Of a DNA stretch of 64,000 nt, positions 17,680 through 26,251 are shown in pieces. The first letter of the stretch is position 1. Each line of letters begins with the position of its first letter. The DNA lies in NCBI GenBank assembly GCA_027531145.1, contig JAPZRF010000008.1, positions 242,179-306,178 of the forward strand, read 5' to 3'. The position numbers and the translations under genes are program-made. Below the pieces are notes generated by a model that was given only the letters and a program-made list of their open reading frames with translations, was not told the DNA's origin and made no database searches. The DNA is from Brevundimonas sp. (GTDB lineage: Bacteria; Pseudomonadota; Alphaproteobacteria; Caulobacterales; Caulobacteraceae).

Positions 17680-18792
17680 CTAGAGGTCGAGGTCCACCCA
17701 GAGGGCGGCATGGTCTGACGCGGCCTCCATCGGCTTCCGGATGGTCGAATAGGCTGGCCACCGTTTCGCCCGGGCACCCGGCCACATGCCCTTGCGGAAA
17801 ACGCCCGAGGCCCGGGTGCGGGCCTGCAGCGCCGGCGACAGCAGGATGTAGTCGATCTTGTTGCCGGCCGCGCTGGCGTCGTAGGTACCCGGATAGCCCC
17901 CGTCCTCGTGGCCGGGGAGGGTGGCGATGTCGCGCAGGTCGGTCGCGACCAGCAGGGGCTGCAACGCGGCGCTGTCAGGGGTGTCGTTGAGGTCGCCCAC
18001 AACCGCCACATGCGTCTGTCCGGCGGCGACCAGCTCCCTGTAGATGTCGGCGACCCGGGCCGCCTGCAGCTGGCGCCGGGCGTCCGACTCGGCGGGCTTG
18101 CCATAGCCCTTGCTCTTCAGGTGGTTGACCAGAACCGTGATGATCTGTCCCCCCGGTGTGGAAACCTCGAACAACGGGCAGTCCCGCGAGAAGATGAGCC
18201 GGTCGCCGTCGTCCCTGTCATCGACATGGCTGCGCATCCGGCCGATGCGATGGTCCCACCCGGTCATCAGCCCGACGTCGATGCCGCGCGGGTCGTTGCC
18301 GTCGATCACCATGACGTGGCGATAGGGCGTCCCGCCCACCGCCGGCATCATGATCCGATTGAACTCCGCCAGCGCCGGCCGGCTTTCGGCCTCGACCACA
18401 GCGAGGACGTCGGCGCCGACGTCATGGATCACCCGCGCGGTGTTCAGGACCGCTTCGTGGTTGACCGGTTCATCGCGCAGCTCCAGCGAACCGACCCAGT
18501 CGGCCCGTCCGTCAGCGGTGATCGTCAGCGGGCCGGTGCGGGGCCGGGTCAGCAGTCCGCTGCGGTTGCGGCGCAGCAGCACGAAGGGCCCCTGATCCTG
18601 CTTGCCGAGTCCGAGCTCGGTCATGAGGATGCCCATCCGTGACTTGTCCGCCTGGTCGTAGGCAGCCTTGCCGAGCAGGGCGTTGAGCTCGGAGAAGCGG
18701 TCGAGGACCGGCTTGCCCGCCGCCCAGTCCTCAAGGTTCATGACCCTCGCCCGGTCGAACAGGTTCTCGACATTATAGACAGCCAACCGCAT
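17680..18792 (-). CDS. Endonuclease/exonuclease/phosphatase (EEP) family protein
   Basis: 370 aa from the ATG at 18792 (MRLAVYNVENLFDRA). The EEP fold motifs are present in order: YNVENLF with the metal-binding Asn/Glu pair at residues 6-12, VVEAE at about 135, the NHLKSKG block, the VVGDLNDTPDS motif and the final SDHAALWVDLDL. All catalytic residues of a Mg-dependent phosphodiesterase are therefore there. The substrate could be DNA, RNA or a phospholipid head group; proteins with this opening (LAVYNVENLF) are usually annotated as nuclease-like. There is no signal peptide. Confidence 0.87.
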   Translation of the reverse strand: MRLAVYNVENLFDRARVMNLEDWAAGKPVLDRFSELNALLGKAAYDQADKSRMGILMTELGLGKQDQGPFVLLRRNRSGLLTRPRTGPLTITADGRADWVGSLELRDEPVNHEAVLNTARVIHDVGADVLAVVEAESRPALAEFNRIMMPAVGGTPYRHVMVIDGNDPRGIDVGLMTGWDHRIGRMRSHVDDRDDGDRLIFSRDCPLFEVSTPGGQIITVLVNHLKSKGYGKPAESDARRQLQAARVADIYRELVAAGQTHVAVVGDLNDTPDSAALQPLLVATDLRDIATLPGHEDGGYPGTYDASAAGNKIDYILLSPALQARTRASGVFRKGMWPGARAKRWPAYSTIRKPMEAASDHAALWVDLDL

Positions 18793-18861
18793 CGCGTCCT
18801 CCGCATTGAAGAACAAGGGTCATCCAGATCTGCGACGCGGGAATGACGGCCCGTTCCGGCC

Positions 18862-20262
18862 TCACCCCGGCGAGATCATCTTTTCGGGCCGGACGTACTT
18901 GTCGAACTCCTCACTGGTCAGATATCCGCCGCCGACGGCTTCCTCGCGCAGGGTGGTGCCGTTCCTGTGGGCGGTCTTGGCGATCCTGGCGCAGGCGTCG
19001 TAGCCGAGCTTGCCGTTCAGCGCGGTGACCAGCATCAGGCTGTTCTCCACACCCTTCCTGATGTTGTCGGTTCGGGGCTCGATGCCGACGACGCAGTTGT
19101 CGGTGAAGCTGATCGCCGCGTCGGCCAGCAGGCGCACGGACTGCAGGAAGTTGTAGGCCATCACCGGGTTGAACACGTTCAGCTCGAAGTGGCCCTGCGA
19201 ACCGGCGAAGGTGATGGCGGCGTGGTTGCCGAACACCTGCACACAGACCTGGGTCAGGGCCTCGCACTGGGTCGGGTTGACCTTGCCGGGCATGATCGAA
19301 CTGCCCGGCTCGTTCTCAGGCAGTGACAGCTCGCCGAGGCCAGCGCGCGGTCCTGAGCCGAGGAAGCGGATGTCGTTGGCGATCTTGAACAGGCTGGCGG
19401 CGATGGTGTTGATGGCCCCGTGGCTCATCACCATGGCGTCGTGGGCGGCCAGGGCCTCGAACTTGTTCGGGGCGGTGGTGAAGGGCAGGCTGGTGATCTG
19501 GGCGATCTTGTCCGCCACCCCCTCGGCGAAGCCCACCGGGGCGTTCAGACCTGTGCCGACGGCTGTGCCGCCCTGAGCCAGCTGCATCAGGTCCGGCAGG
19601 GTCGCCTCGATGCGCTCGATCCCCTTGGTCACCTGCTGGACGTAGCCCGAGAACTCCTGGCCGAGGGTCAGGGGGGTGGCGTCCTGGGTGTGGGTGCGCC
19701 CGATCTTGATGATGTCCTTCCACGCCTCGGCCTTGTCGTTCAGGGCGTTACGCAGCTTCGCCAGCGCCGGGAGCAGGCGGTGGACGACCTCCTCGGCGCA
19801 GGCCACGTGCATGGCCGTCGGGTAGGTGTCATTCGACGACTGGCTCATATTGACGTGGTCATTGGGGTGGACCGGCTTTTTCGAGCCCATCTCGCCGCCC
19901 AGCATCTCGATCGCCCGGTTCGAGATGACCTCGTTGGCGTTCATGTTCGACTGGGTGCCAGAGCCGGTCTGCCAGACCACCAGAGGGAAGTGGTCGTTGA
20001 GCTTGCCCTCGATCACCTCGTCTGCGGCGCGCACGATGGCCGCGCCGAGCATCGGGTCGAGACGGCCCAGCGCCATGTTCGTCTCTGCTGCCGCGCGCTT
20101 GACGATGCCGAGCGCCCGCACGATAGGCAGGGGCTGCTTCTCCCAGCCGATGCGGAAGTTGCCGAGCGACCGCTGGGCCTGGGCCCCCCAGTAGCGGTCG
20201 GCGGCCACCTCGATCGGGCCGAAGGTGTCGGTCTCTGTGCGGTGGGCGCGGGCGTCGGTCAT
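18862..20262 (-). CDS. fumC: Fumarate hydratase, class II
   Basis: 466 aa from the ATG at 20262 ([15 protein letters not shown]). It catalyses the fumarate/malate step of the citric acid cycle as a cytoplasmic homotetramer without an Fe-S cluster. Signature regions: [44 protein letters not shown] and the fumarase/lyase signature [16 protein letters not shown]. The length matches E. coli FumC (467 aa). An in-frame extension to 20367 has no support. The C-terminal [18 protein letters not shown] is a family-typical end. Confidence 0.96.
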   Translation of the reverse strand: MTDARAHRTETDTFGPIEVAADRYWGAQAQRSLGNFRIGWEKQPLPIVRALGIVKRAAAETNMALGRLDPMLGAAIVRAADEVIEGKLNDHFPLVVWQTGSGTQSNMNANEVISNRAIEMLGGEMGSKKPVHPNDHVNMSQSSNDTYPTAMHVACAEEVVHRLLPALAKLRNALNDKAEAWKDIIKIGRTHTQDATPLTLGQEFSGYVQQVTKGIERIEATLPDLMQLAQGGTAVGTGLNAPVGFAEGVADKIAQITSLPFTTAPNKFEALAAHDAMVMSHGAINTIAASLFKIANDIRFLGSGPRAGLGELSLPENEPGSSIMPGKVNPTQCEALTQVCVQVFGNHAAITFAGSQGHFELNVFNPVMAYNFLQSVRLLADAAISFTDNCVVGIEPRTDNIRKGVENSLMLVTALNGKLGYDACARIAKTAHRNGTTLREEAVGGGYLTSEEFDKYVRPEKMISPG

Positions 20263-20394
20263 CGGGGGCGGGTCTCCGGCTGGCTGGAGCGCTTGGCGCG
20301 CGACGGGGGCGGGGTGTAGCACGGGGCGACGGCCGAACAAGCGGCCGAGCCATGAGGATCGGGACATGGTGGGGCTCCGGGCGGGTCGACGCGG

Positions 20395-20766
20395 TTGACG
20401 TGGATCGGGTCAGGCAAGGTGCGGGCGCGGGAAGTTGGCGCGACGGTGGAGATCACCATCGACGGCCTGACGACCCAGGCCAAGTACTACAAGCCCCTCG
20501 TCTATGAGTTCATGCGCAAGGAGTGGCGTGGCGCGAGGCCGGCATGGGGCGACCACGAGGTCGAGATCGTGATGGAGCACGTCGGCGATCCGCCGTGGAT
20601 GGACCTCGACAACCTCGCCAAGGCCCTGCAGGACTCAATAAAGGGTTATCTTTTCCACGACGACTCCCAGGTCGCCCGGCTGGTGGTCGAGCGCCGCCCG
20701 GGGGACCGTGAGCGGATCACGATCCGGGTCTGGCCGCGTCAGACTTCCGCCGCCCCCCCGGGATAG
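20395..20766 (+). CDS. RusA family crossover-junction endodeoxyribonuclease-like protein
   Basis: Up to 123 aa from a TTG at 20395; GTG codons at 20419 and 20446 are alternative starts. The RusA core is visible: [33 protein letters not shown], with the paired Asp residues of DLDN and the later HDDSQV that coordinate metal in RusA Holliday-junction resolvases. RusA proteins are typically phage-derived, yet no phage genes flank this one. It converges on the GFA gene with a 28-base overlap. It may be a domesticated resolvase; activity is unproven. Confidence 0.75.
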   Translation: MTWIGSGKVRAREVGATVEITIDGLTTQAKYYKPLVYEFMRKEWRGARPAWGDHEVEIVMEHVGDPPWMDLDNLAKALQDSIKGYLFHDDSQVARLVVERRPGDRERITIRVWPRQTSAAPPG

Positions 20767-21146
20767 CGCGCGAAGCTCGGCAGATGGTCCAGTTGCTTCA
20801 TCCAGCCGATGCGTTCGGCCGTCTGGATCTGGCCCTGCAGCGGGAGGGCGTCCGGATCATCCAGCGTCGCGCTTTGAACGTCGATCTGGCCCGGGAAGAT
20901 CAAGTCGTTGGTGTAGAAAAGCCCCGTGCCGCAGCGGCCGCAGAAGGCGCGGCGACCGTGCTCTGATGAAGCATACCAGACAGGGTTTCCGGTGACGCGC
21001 ACCTGCTCGACGGGAGCCAGGGCCCAGGCGACCGCCGGAGCGCCCGAGGCCTTGCGGCAATCAAGGCAGTGGCAGAGCGCGTGATGAATCGCCTCATCCG
21101 CAGTCTCGTAGCGGATCGCGCCGCAGTGGCAGCCTCCGGTCAGCAT
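20739..21146 (-). CDS. GFA family protein (CENP-V/GFA domain)
   Basis: 135 aa from the ATG at 21146, which has GGAGGAAAG just upstream. Zinc-ligand cysteines follow the GFA pattern: GGCHCG at residues 4-9, CHCLDCRK at 25-32 and FCGRCGTGLF at about 73, with YxTNDLIFPGQIDV before the C-terminus. The family is named for the glutathione-dependent formaldehyde-activating enzyme, but most members, including this short one, have unknown substrates. Cytoplasmic. It lies 57 bases downstream of the C13 peptidase gene on the same strand. Confidence 0.87.
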   Translation of the reverse strand: MLTGGCHCGAIRYETADEAIHHALCHCLDCRKASGAPAVAWALAPVEQVRVTGNPVWYASSEHGRRAFCGRCGTGLFYTNDLIFPGQIDVQSATLDDPDALPLQGQIQTAERIGWMKQLDHLPSFARYPGGAAEV

Positions 21147-21203
21147 GGCTTTCCTCCAAATGTTGCCGGTTTGTTCTAGGCTCAAGGGCCGGCCGTGGCA
21201 AGT

Positions 21204-21962
21204 TCAGGGGGCGGTCGGGGCGAAGCGCAGGGTCGGGGCGAGCAGCTGCAGCGTCGCGCCGACCCTTAGCTGGGGTTCGGAGGGCGGCATCGCCCCTTCC
21301 TCGGCCTCGCGGCGCACGACGCAGGTCCGGGTCAGTCGGGCGAGATCGAGAAGGTCCTGAGCCATCGGCAGGCTTTCGATGAGGCAGCCGTCGAAGAAAG
21401 GATAGACTTGGTCCTCGCCGCAGCCGAACGAGTTGCGATCCGGACGGGCGGCGGTCAGCACCATCCGGTTGGGCGCGGCCAGGGCTCCGAGAAAGACGCC
21501 CGAGTAGCAGGCCGAGACCACCGCCACGGTTGGTCGCTCGCCACAGGCGCGGCGCAGCAGGATCGCCAGCTGGCCCGGAGTCAGCGCCGCGTCCCCGAAG
21601 ACGACCCCCTCGGTCGAGCCGTGCGAGGTCAGATAGAAAAGGCACCCGCCCCGTTCGGAAGGCGTCCCGAGGGCGGTCGCCGCGCGCAGGAGGGCTGCGT
21701 CCGGAGTAACCTTGGGTGTGGCGTCCGGGCGGAGGGTAAACACGTCGATCCGACCCACGCCGCGCGCCTCGAGGCCGGCGGCCACATCACGAATAGCGTT
21801 GTCGAAGGCGCGGATCGGCCGCCCATCTGTGGCGCGCCAGTCGCCGGCGATCACCACGGCGCGCCAGTCGGCCAGGGGCGAGGTCCGGGGCGGTGAGGTC
21901 TGGGCGGCAGCGAGCGGGGCCGCCAGCAGCCAGATGAGCAGGATCGCCGCCACCCCTCGCAT
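21204..21962 (-). CDS. C13 family (legumain-like) peptidase, exported
   Basis: 252 aa with a signal peptide (MRGVAAILLIWLLAAPLAAAQT). The caspase-like catalytic dyad is clear: His114 in FYLTSHGSTEG and Cys152 in VAVVSACYSGVFLGAL. This corresponds to the bacterial C13 branch, related to GPI8/legumain. AARPDRNSFGCG follows, a conserved substrate-pocket segment. It begins nine bases after the sspB stop and is likely co-transcribed with it, although one protein is periplasmic and the other cytoplasmic. The natural substrates of bacterial C13 enzymes are not known. Confidence 0.85.
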   Translation of the reverse strand: MRGVAAILLIWLLAAPLAAAQTSPPRTSPLADWRAVVIAGDWRATDGRPIRAFDNAIRDVAAGLEARGVGRIDVFTLRPDATPKVTPDAALLRAATALGTPSERGGCLFYLTSHGSTEGVVFGDAALTPGQLAILLRRACGERPTVAVVSACYSGVFLGALAAPNRMVLTAARPDRNSFGCGEDQVYPFFDGCLIESLPMAQDLLDLARLTRTCVVRREAEEGAMPPSEPQLRVGATLQLLAPTLRFAPTAP

Positions 21963-21971
21963 CGAACCGCC

Positions 21972-22463
21972 CTACTTCTTCCGGAACTGGTCCAGCGAGA
22001 TGACCTTAGGCCCCTCGTCGGCGGGGTCCCCGTCGATCTCCGGCGCGGCGGCATCAGCGGCCGGAGCCACGGCCGGGGCGGGGACCGGCGGCGGTGGCTC
22101 GAACTGCAGCAGGAACTGCACCGACGGATCGTAGAAGCGGACAATGGCGGCGTAGGGCGTAGAAAGGGTCCTGGACGCGCCTCCGAACTTCAGCATCACC
22201 GAGAAGCCGTCGTCGCGGACGTCGAGGTGCCAGTACTGGTGCTGCAGGACGATCGTCATCTCCTCCGGATACCTCGCCCGGATGTCCTCGGGCACCGAGA
22301 CCCCCTCGGCGTCGGTACGGAAGGTGATGTAGAAATGATGCGCGCCCGGGATGCCTTGCGGACCTGCGGCGCGATCAAGCGCGGATCGGATCACGCCGCG
22401 CAGGGCCTCCTGCGCCAGCGCCTCGTAATGCATCTCGTCGACCGGGGGCCGTTCCTGCGCCAT
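21972..22463 (-). CDS. sspB: SspB family ClpXP adaptor (alphaproteobacterial type)
   Basis: 163 aa from the ATG at 22463 (MAQERPPVDEMHYEALAQEAL). The substrate-binding domain shows GAHHFYITFRTDAEGVSVPEDIRARYPEEMTIVLQHQYWHLDV and FSVMLKFGGASRTLSTPYAAIVRFYDPSVQFLLQFE, matching Caulobacter SspB-alpha. The C-terminal tail after a Pro/Ala-rich linker, KVISLDQFRKK, is the ClpX-docking peptide (XB motif). It delivers ssrA-tagged proteins to ClpXP. Remarkably, the tmRNA gene lies directly upstream on the same strand, about 220 bases away. Confidence 0.93.
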   Translation of the reverse strand: MAQERPPVDEMHYEALAQEALRGVIRSALDRAAGPQGIPGAHHFYITFRTDAEGVSVPEDIRARYPEEMTIVLQHQYWHLDVRDDGFSVMLKFGGASRTLSTPYAAIVRFYDPSVQFLLQFEPPPPVPAPAVAPAADAAAPEIDGDPADEGPKVISLDQFRKK

Positions 22464-22679
22464 GCCAACCTCACCCTTGGGCGGCCAGAGATACCCCTCC
22501 CGGCGGTGCGGCGGAAGGTATCTTCGGACGGGGCGGCGAAGAGTCCGGCGTGTGGAAAACTCCCGGGTAACTGTCGCCACGAACTGACTTGTCGGGAGAA
22601 GTCCCGCGCGTCTGCTGCCAGGCGCAACGGGGGAAAGTGGGGGCTTCTGTTGCCAGGCACCCCCGGGCCCCGCCCCGGG

Positions 22680-22962
22680 ATCTGAACCCCGGGGACTTAA
22701 GTGTTCGAAATCAACCGAACCGCATTACGCGGCGAGGCGGACTTCACCAGCGAAGTTATCGTTCGCAGTTAGAAAATGGCCCGATACGGTGGGCCAGGAC
22801 GAGCGAAAGCCACCTCTTTACACGTCCGTCGATGCTAGTCGGCCCCGCACAGTCCCGCCGATAACGCGGAAGAGATTGGTGGAGCCGCCGGGAATCGCAC
22901 CCGGGTCCGGTCCGCTTATTGCAGGCGCGTTTATCGCCATAGTCCGGGCGAACCCGGACCCC
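22680..22962 (-). ncRNA. ssrA: Permuted two-piece tmRNA (ssrA)
   Basis: Read on the minus strand, the acceptor piece comes first: a T-arm GGGTGCGATTCCC and acceptor CGGCTCC-A-CCA ending at 22877. After a short excised loop the coding piece begins at 22846 with GGGGCCGACTAG, which pairs with the acceptor (one G-U). The tag frame spans 22766-22725: GCG AAC GAT ... GCG TAA, encoding ANDNFAGEVRLAA; with the tRNA-borne Ala the tag is AANDNFAGEVRLAA. This is the circularly permuted arrangement of alphaproteobacteria such as Caulobacter. The outer ends are approximate. GC-rich hairpins at about 22,680 (CCCCGGGG...CCCCGGGG-like) close the gene. Confidence 0.9.
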
Positions 22963-22966
22963 ACTA

Positions 22967-22994
22967 ATATAGGCGCGGCGCGTCAGCCTTCCAA
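22967..22994 (-). promoter_or_regulatory. Promoter of ssrA
   Basis: On the minus strand TTGGAA (22994-22989) and CTATAT (22972-22967) are separated by 16 bases, placed just upstream of the first tmRNA piece and overlapping the end of miaA. It has the same architecture as the tRNA promoters of this window. Confidence 0.6.
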
Positions 22995-23873
22995 GCCCGC
23001 AGGCCCGATTCTCGGCCAGTCGAATGTTTGGTTCCTGAACCAGGTCAGCTGGCGCTTGGCATAGTTGCGGGTGGCGCGCTGCAGCTGCGTGCGCGCGTCC
23101 TCTGGCGAAATCTCGCCGCGGAGCGCGCCGGCCAGCTCGCGCACCCCGACCGCCTTCATGGCGGGGAGTTCGGGCGACAGGCCGCGAGCCAGCAGGGCCG
23201 CGACTTCGTCGAGCGCCCCTTGCGCCATCATGGCGGCGGCGCGGGCGTCGCAGGCGGCGTAGAGGTCTGTCCGTTCCGGCTCCAGCACGCCGCCGCGCCA
23301 GCTGTCGGGGGCTAGCAGGGGACGGGTCTCCGCCTGCCAGGTACTCAGCGCACGGCCGGTGCCCTCGGCCACCGCCAGGGCGCGAACCAGCCGCTGGCGG
23401 TCGCGCGGGCCGATGCCCGCGGCGGAGATCGGGTCGACGGCTTGCAGGCGGGCTCGCACGGCGGCTTCGCCTGACGTGTCGAACAGCTGCGCCGCCGCGC
23501 CGCGCGCCTCCGGGCCCGGCTCGGGCACCTCGGCGAGCCCCCGGGTCAGGGCATGGAAGTACAGGCCTGTGCCGCCGACCAGCAGAACGGGGCGCTGGTC
23601 GGCGGCTGCCGCCTCGATCAGGGGCAGGGCGGCCCGGCTCCAGCGGCCGACCGACCAGGCCTCTGCCGCGTCTGCCACGCCGTACAGCGCATGGTCGGCC
23701 GCCGCCTCGTCCGCCGGGGAGGGGCGGGCGGTCAGCACCCGCAGGTCCGCGTACAGCTGCTGGCTGTCGGCGTTGAGGACCAGGCCGCCGGTGCGCTGCG
23801 CCCAGGCGAGGGCAAGGGCGGACTTGCCCGAGGCAGTCGGGCCGGCGAGCAGGGTGATGAGGGGCGACGTCAT
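22983..23873 (-). CDS. miaA: tRNA dimethylallyltransferase
   Basis: 296 aa. Transfers the dimethylallyl group from DMAPP to N6 of A37 in tRNAs reading UNN codons. The P-loop GPTASGKS is at residues 11-18, followed by LNADSQQLYADL (the conserved DSxQxY block), PVLLVGGTGLYFHAL and GIGPRDRQRLVRALAV. The C-terminal RNYAKRQLTWFRNQ is the usual MiaA end. Its 3' end carries the promoter of the downstream tmRNA gene. It is divergent from the Mrp gene with a gap of about 72 bases. Confidence 0.96.
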   Translation of the reverse strand: MTSPLITLLAGPTASGKSALALAWAQRTGGLVLNADSQQLYADLRVLTARPSPADEAAADHALYGVADAAEAWSVGRWSRAALPLIEAAAADQRPVLLVGGTGLYFHALTRGLAEVPEPGPEARGAAAQLFDTSGEAAVRARLQAVDPISAAGIGPRDRQRLVRALAVAEGTGRALSTWQAETRPLLAPDSWRGGVLEPERTDLYAACDARAAAMMAQGALDEVAALLARGLSPELPAMKAVGVRELAGALRGEISPEDARTQLQRATRNYAKRQLTWFRNQTFDWPRIGPAGLEG

Positions 23874-23945
23874 GGGGGCTTAAACCGCGTCCGGTCAAGG
23901 GATAGAAGCCCTGATCCCCGCCGCCGCAAGCCCCTGGAGCCTGTC

Positions 23946-25004
23946 TTGCCCCATCGCGCCGCCGTCCTCGCCGCCCTCGAGACCATCCCTGATCCGCGCA
24001 CCGGACAGGGGCTGGTGTCGAGCGGCATGGTGCAGGGGCTGATGGTCGCCGACGACCGCGCCGGTTTCGTGCTGGAGGTGCCGGTAGCGGACGCGGCCCG
24101 CTATGCGCCGGTGCGCGACGCGGCCGAGGCGGCCCTGAAGGCCCTGCCGGGCATGGTCCGGGTGTCGGTGGTGTTGACCAGCGAGGCACCGCCGACCGCG
24201 GCCTCTTCGCGCAAGGCGGGCCTGTCTGCGGCGGCGCTCGATCAGGGTCGCGTCCGCGCCCCGGTCGCTACCGAGCGGCCGGCCCATGTGCGCCGCGTGC
24301 TGGCAGTGGGCAGCGGCAAGGGCGGGGTGGGCAAGTCGACCGTGGCGGTGAATCTGGCCGCCGCCTTCGCCCGATGCGGGCTGTCGACGGGGATCCTCGA
24401 CGCCGATGTCTACGGCCCCAGCCTTCCGACCATGCTGCACCTTTCCGGCCGGCCCGACTATATCGACGGGGCCATGGTCCCGCTGCAGGTCCGGGGGCTG
24501 AGGGCCATGTCGGTCGGCCTTCTGATGAAGGGCGACGACGCCATGATCTGGCGCGGTCCCATGGCCTCGCAGGCCCTGACACAGATGCTTACCCAGACCC
24601 GCTGGGGCACCGGGGCCGCGCCGCTGGATATCCTGGTCGTCGACCTTCCGCCGGGCACCGGCGACGTGCAGCTGACCCTGATCCAGAAGACGCCGCTGGA
24701 CGGCGCTGTGATCGTCTCCACCCCGCAGGAGGTGGCGCTGGCTGATGCGCGCCGGGCGCATACCCTGTTCCAGCGCGTCAATATTCCCACGCTGGGTCTG
24801 ATTGAGAACATGATCGGGCCGGTGTTCGGGCAGGGCGGCGCGGCGGCGGAGGCGGCGCGCCTTGGCGTCGATCTGCTGGGCGAGCTGCCGCTCGACGCCG
24901 CCGTGCGCGAGGCCGGAGACGCCGGGGCACCGATGGCGTCGGGCCCGATCGCGGACCGGTTCGACGCCATGGCCCACAGGCTGGTGGAAAAACTCGGGCT
25001 CTGA
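23946..25004 (+). CDS. Mrp/NBP35 family P-loop ATPase lacking the CxxC motif
   Basis: 352 aa from a TTG at 23946 with GGAG at good spacing. An N-terminal MIP18-like domain (about residues 1-80) precedes the deviant Walker A loop GKGGVGKST at about 124-132, with DADVYGPSLPTML and VDLPPGTGDVQLTL marking the MinD/Mrp ATPase. In functional Mrp/ApbC proteins the ENMS segment is followed by a CPxC pair that binds a bridging 4Fe-4S cluster. Here the sequence runs IENMIGPVFGQGG with no cysteine, so the cluster site is deleted. The family role is Fe-S cluster carriage; this copy may have another. Confidence 0.9.
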   Translation: MPHRAAVLAALETIPDPRTGQGLVSSGMVQGLMVADDRAGFVLEVPVADAARYAPVRDAAEAALKALPGMVRVSVVLTSEAPPTAASSRKAGLSAAALDQGRVRAPVATERPAHVRRVLAVGSGKGGVGKSTVAVNLAAAFARCGLSTGILDADVYGPSLPTMLHLSGRPDYIDGAMVPLQVRGLRAMSVGLLMKGDDAMIWRGPMASQALTQMLTQTRWGTGAAPLDILVVDLPPGTGDVQLTLIQKTPLDGAVIVSTPQEVALADARRAHTLFQRVNIPTLGLIENMIGPVFGQGGAAAEAARLGVDLLGELPLDAAVREAGDAGAPMASGPIADRFDAMAHRLVEKLGL

Positions 25005-25077
25005 GGGTTTTCAAAGGCAACGGCAATCGCCACCTTGGCGGTTCCATTCGCTGCCCGGATTGCCCCAAGGAATGTCG

Positions 25078-26175
25078 ATGAGCGTCGAGACCCTGTTCCG
25101 CCCCTTCAACGTCAAGAGCCTGACCCTGCCCAACCGCATCGTCATGGCCCCCATGACGCGCTCCTTCAGCCCGGGCGGGATCCCGACGAAGGATGTCGCG
25201 GCCTACTATCGCCGGCGCGCCGAGGGCCAGGTGGGCCTGATCATCACCGAGGGCACGGTGGTGGACCGCCCGGCCGCCCGCAATGACTTCAACGTCCCGG
25301 TGTTCCACGGCGAGGCCCTGTCGGCCTGGAAGACCGTGGTGGACGAGGTCCACGCCGCTGGCGGCCTGATCGCGCCGCAGATCTGGCATGTGGGAGCCGC
25401 CCGCGGCATCGGGCCGGACTGGACCCCGTTCGGCAAGGTCGACAGTCCGTCGGGTCTTGTTGCGCCGGGCAAGCAGAAGTACGGGCCGATGACCGAGGAA
25501 GACATCGCCGACACCATCGCCGCCTTCGGCAAGGCCGGCCGTGCGGCTCGCGAGCTTGGCTTCGACGCCGCCGAGATCCACTCGGCTCATGGCTATCTGA
25601 TCGACCAGTTCTACTGGCCGGGACTGAACACCCGCAACGACCGCTGGGGCGGCCCGACCATCGCCGAGCGCGCCCGCTTCGGCGTCGAGGTGGTCAAGGC
25701 CGTGCGCGAGGGCCTCGGCCCGGACATCCCGCTGATCATCCGCCTGTCGCAGTGGAAGCAGCAGGACTACGGCGCGCGTGTCGCGGAGACTCCGGACGAG
25801 ATGACCGACTGGCTGTTGCCGCTGTCCGACGCGGGCGTGGATGTGTTCCACTGCTCGCAGCGCCGCTTCTGGGAGCCCGAGTTCGAGGGCTCGGACCTGA
25901 ACTTCGCCGGCTGGGCCAAGAAGATCACCGGCAAGCCGACCATCAGCGTCGGCTCCGTCGGTCTCGATGGCGAGTTCATCGCCGCCTTCGGGGGCGCCGG
26001 GTCGCAGCCGGCCTCGCTGGACGGGCTGATCGCCCGCATGGAGCGGGACGAATTCGACCTGATCGCCGTCGGCCGCGCCCTGCTGTCCGATCCGAACTGG
26101 GTGGTGAAGGTGCGCGACGGCCGGCATGACGAGCTGGCCGCCTTCGACCGCCGCCACATGGCCGAGCTGACCTGA
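25078..26175 (+). CDS. NADH:flavin oxidoreductase, old yellow enzyme family
   Basis: 365 aa. The start is ATG 25078 because AAGGA sits six bases before it and directly abuts the alternative ATG at 25072. It is an FMN TIM barrel: MAPMTRSFSPGG and the substrate-binding pair in AAEIHSAHGYLIDQFYWPGLNTRNDRWGG, then a GRALLSDPNWV phosphate-binding end. The family reduces activated alkenes, nitro compounds or related electrophiles with NAD(P)H. The C-terminal half (FHCSQRRFWEPEFEGSDL) is less canonical. No regulator is adjacent; it follows mrp by 73 bases. Confidence 0.92.
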   Translation: MSVETLFRPFNVKSLTLPNRIVMAPMTRSFSPGGIPTKDVAAYYRRRAEGQVGLIITEGTVVDRPAARNDFNVPVFHGEALSAWKTVVDEVHAAGGLIAPQIWHVGAARGIGPDWTPFGKVDSPSGLVAPGKQKYGPMTEEDIADTIAAFGKAGRAARELGFDAAEIHSAHGYLIDQFYWPGLNTRNDRWGGPTIAERARFGVEVVKAVREGLGPDIPLIIRLSQWKQQDYGARVAETPDEMTDWLLPLSDAGVDVFHCSQRRFWEPEFEGSDLNFAGWAKKITGKPTISVGSVGLDGEFIAAFGGAGSQPASLDGLIARMERDEFDLIAVGRALLSDPNWVVKVRDGRHDELAAFDRRHMAELT

Positions 26176-26251
26176 TCCGATTCGGGGGCGAGGACGCCTT
26201 GTGGCGATCTCGCCCCTCGCCACGCTTTCCGCGGCGCTCTAACGTCCGGCC

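Noticed and set aside
22756..24189. A 477-aa open frame on the minus strand across tmRNA and miaA
   Set aside because: It is a shadow frame of high GC, made of Arg/Pro/Ala-rich sequence, and overlaps miaA and the tmRNA.
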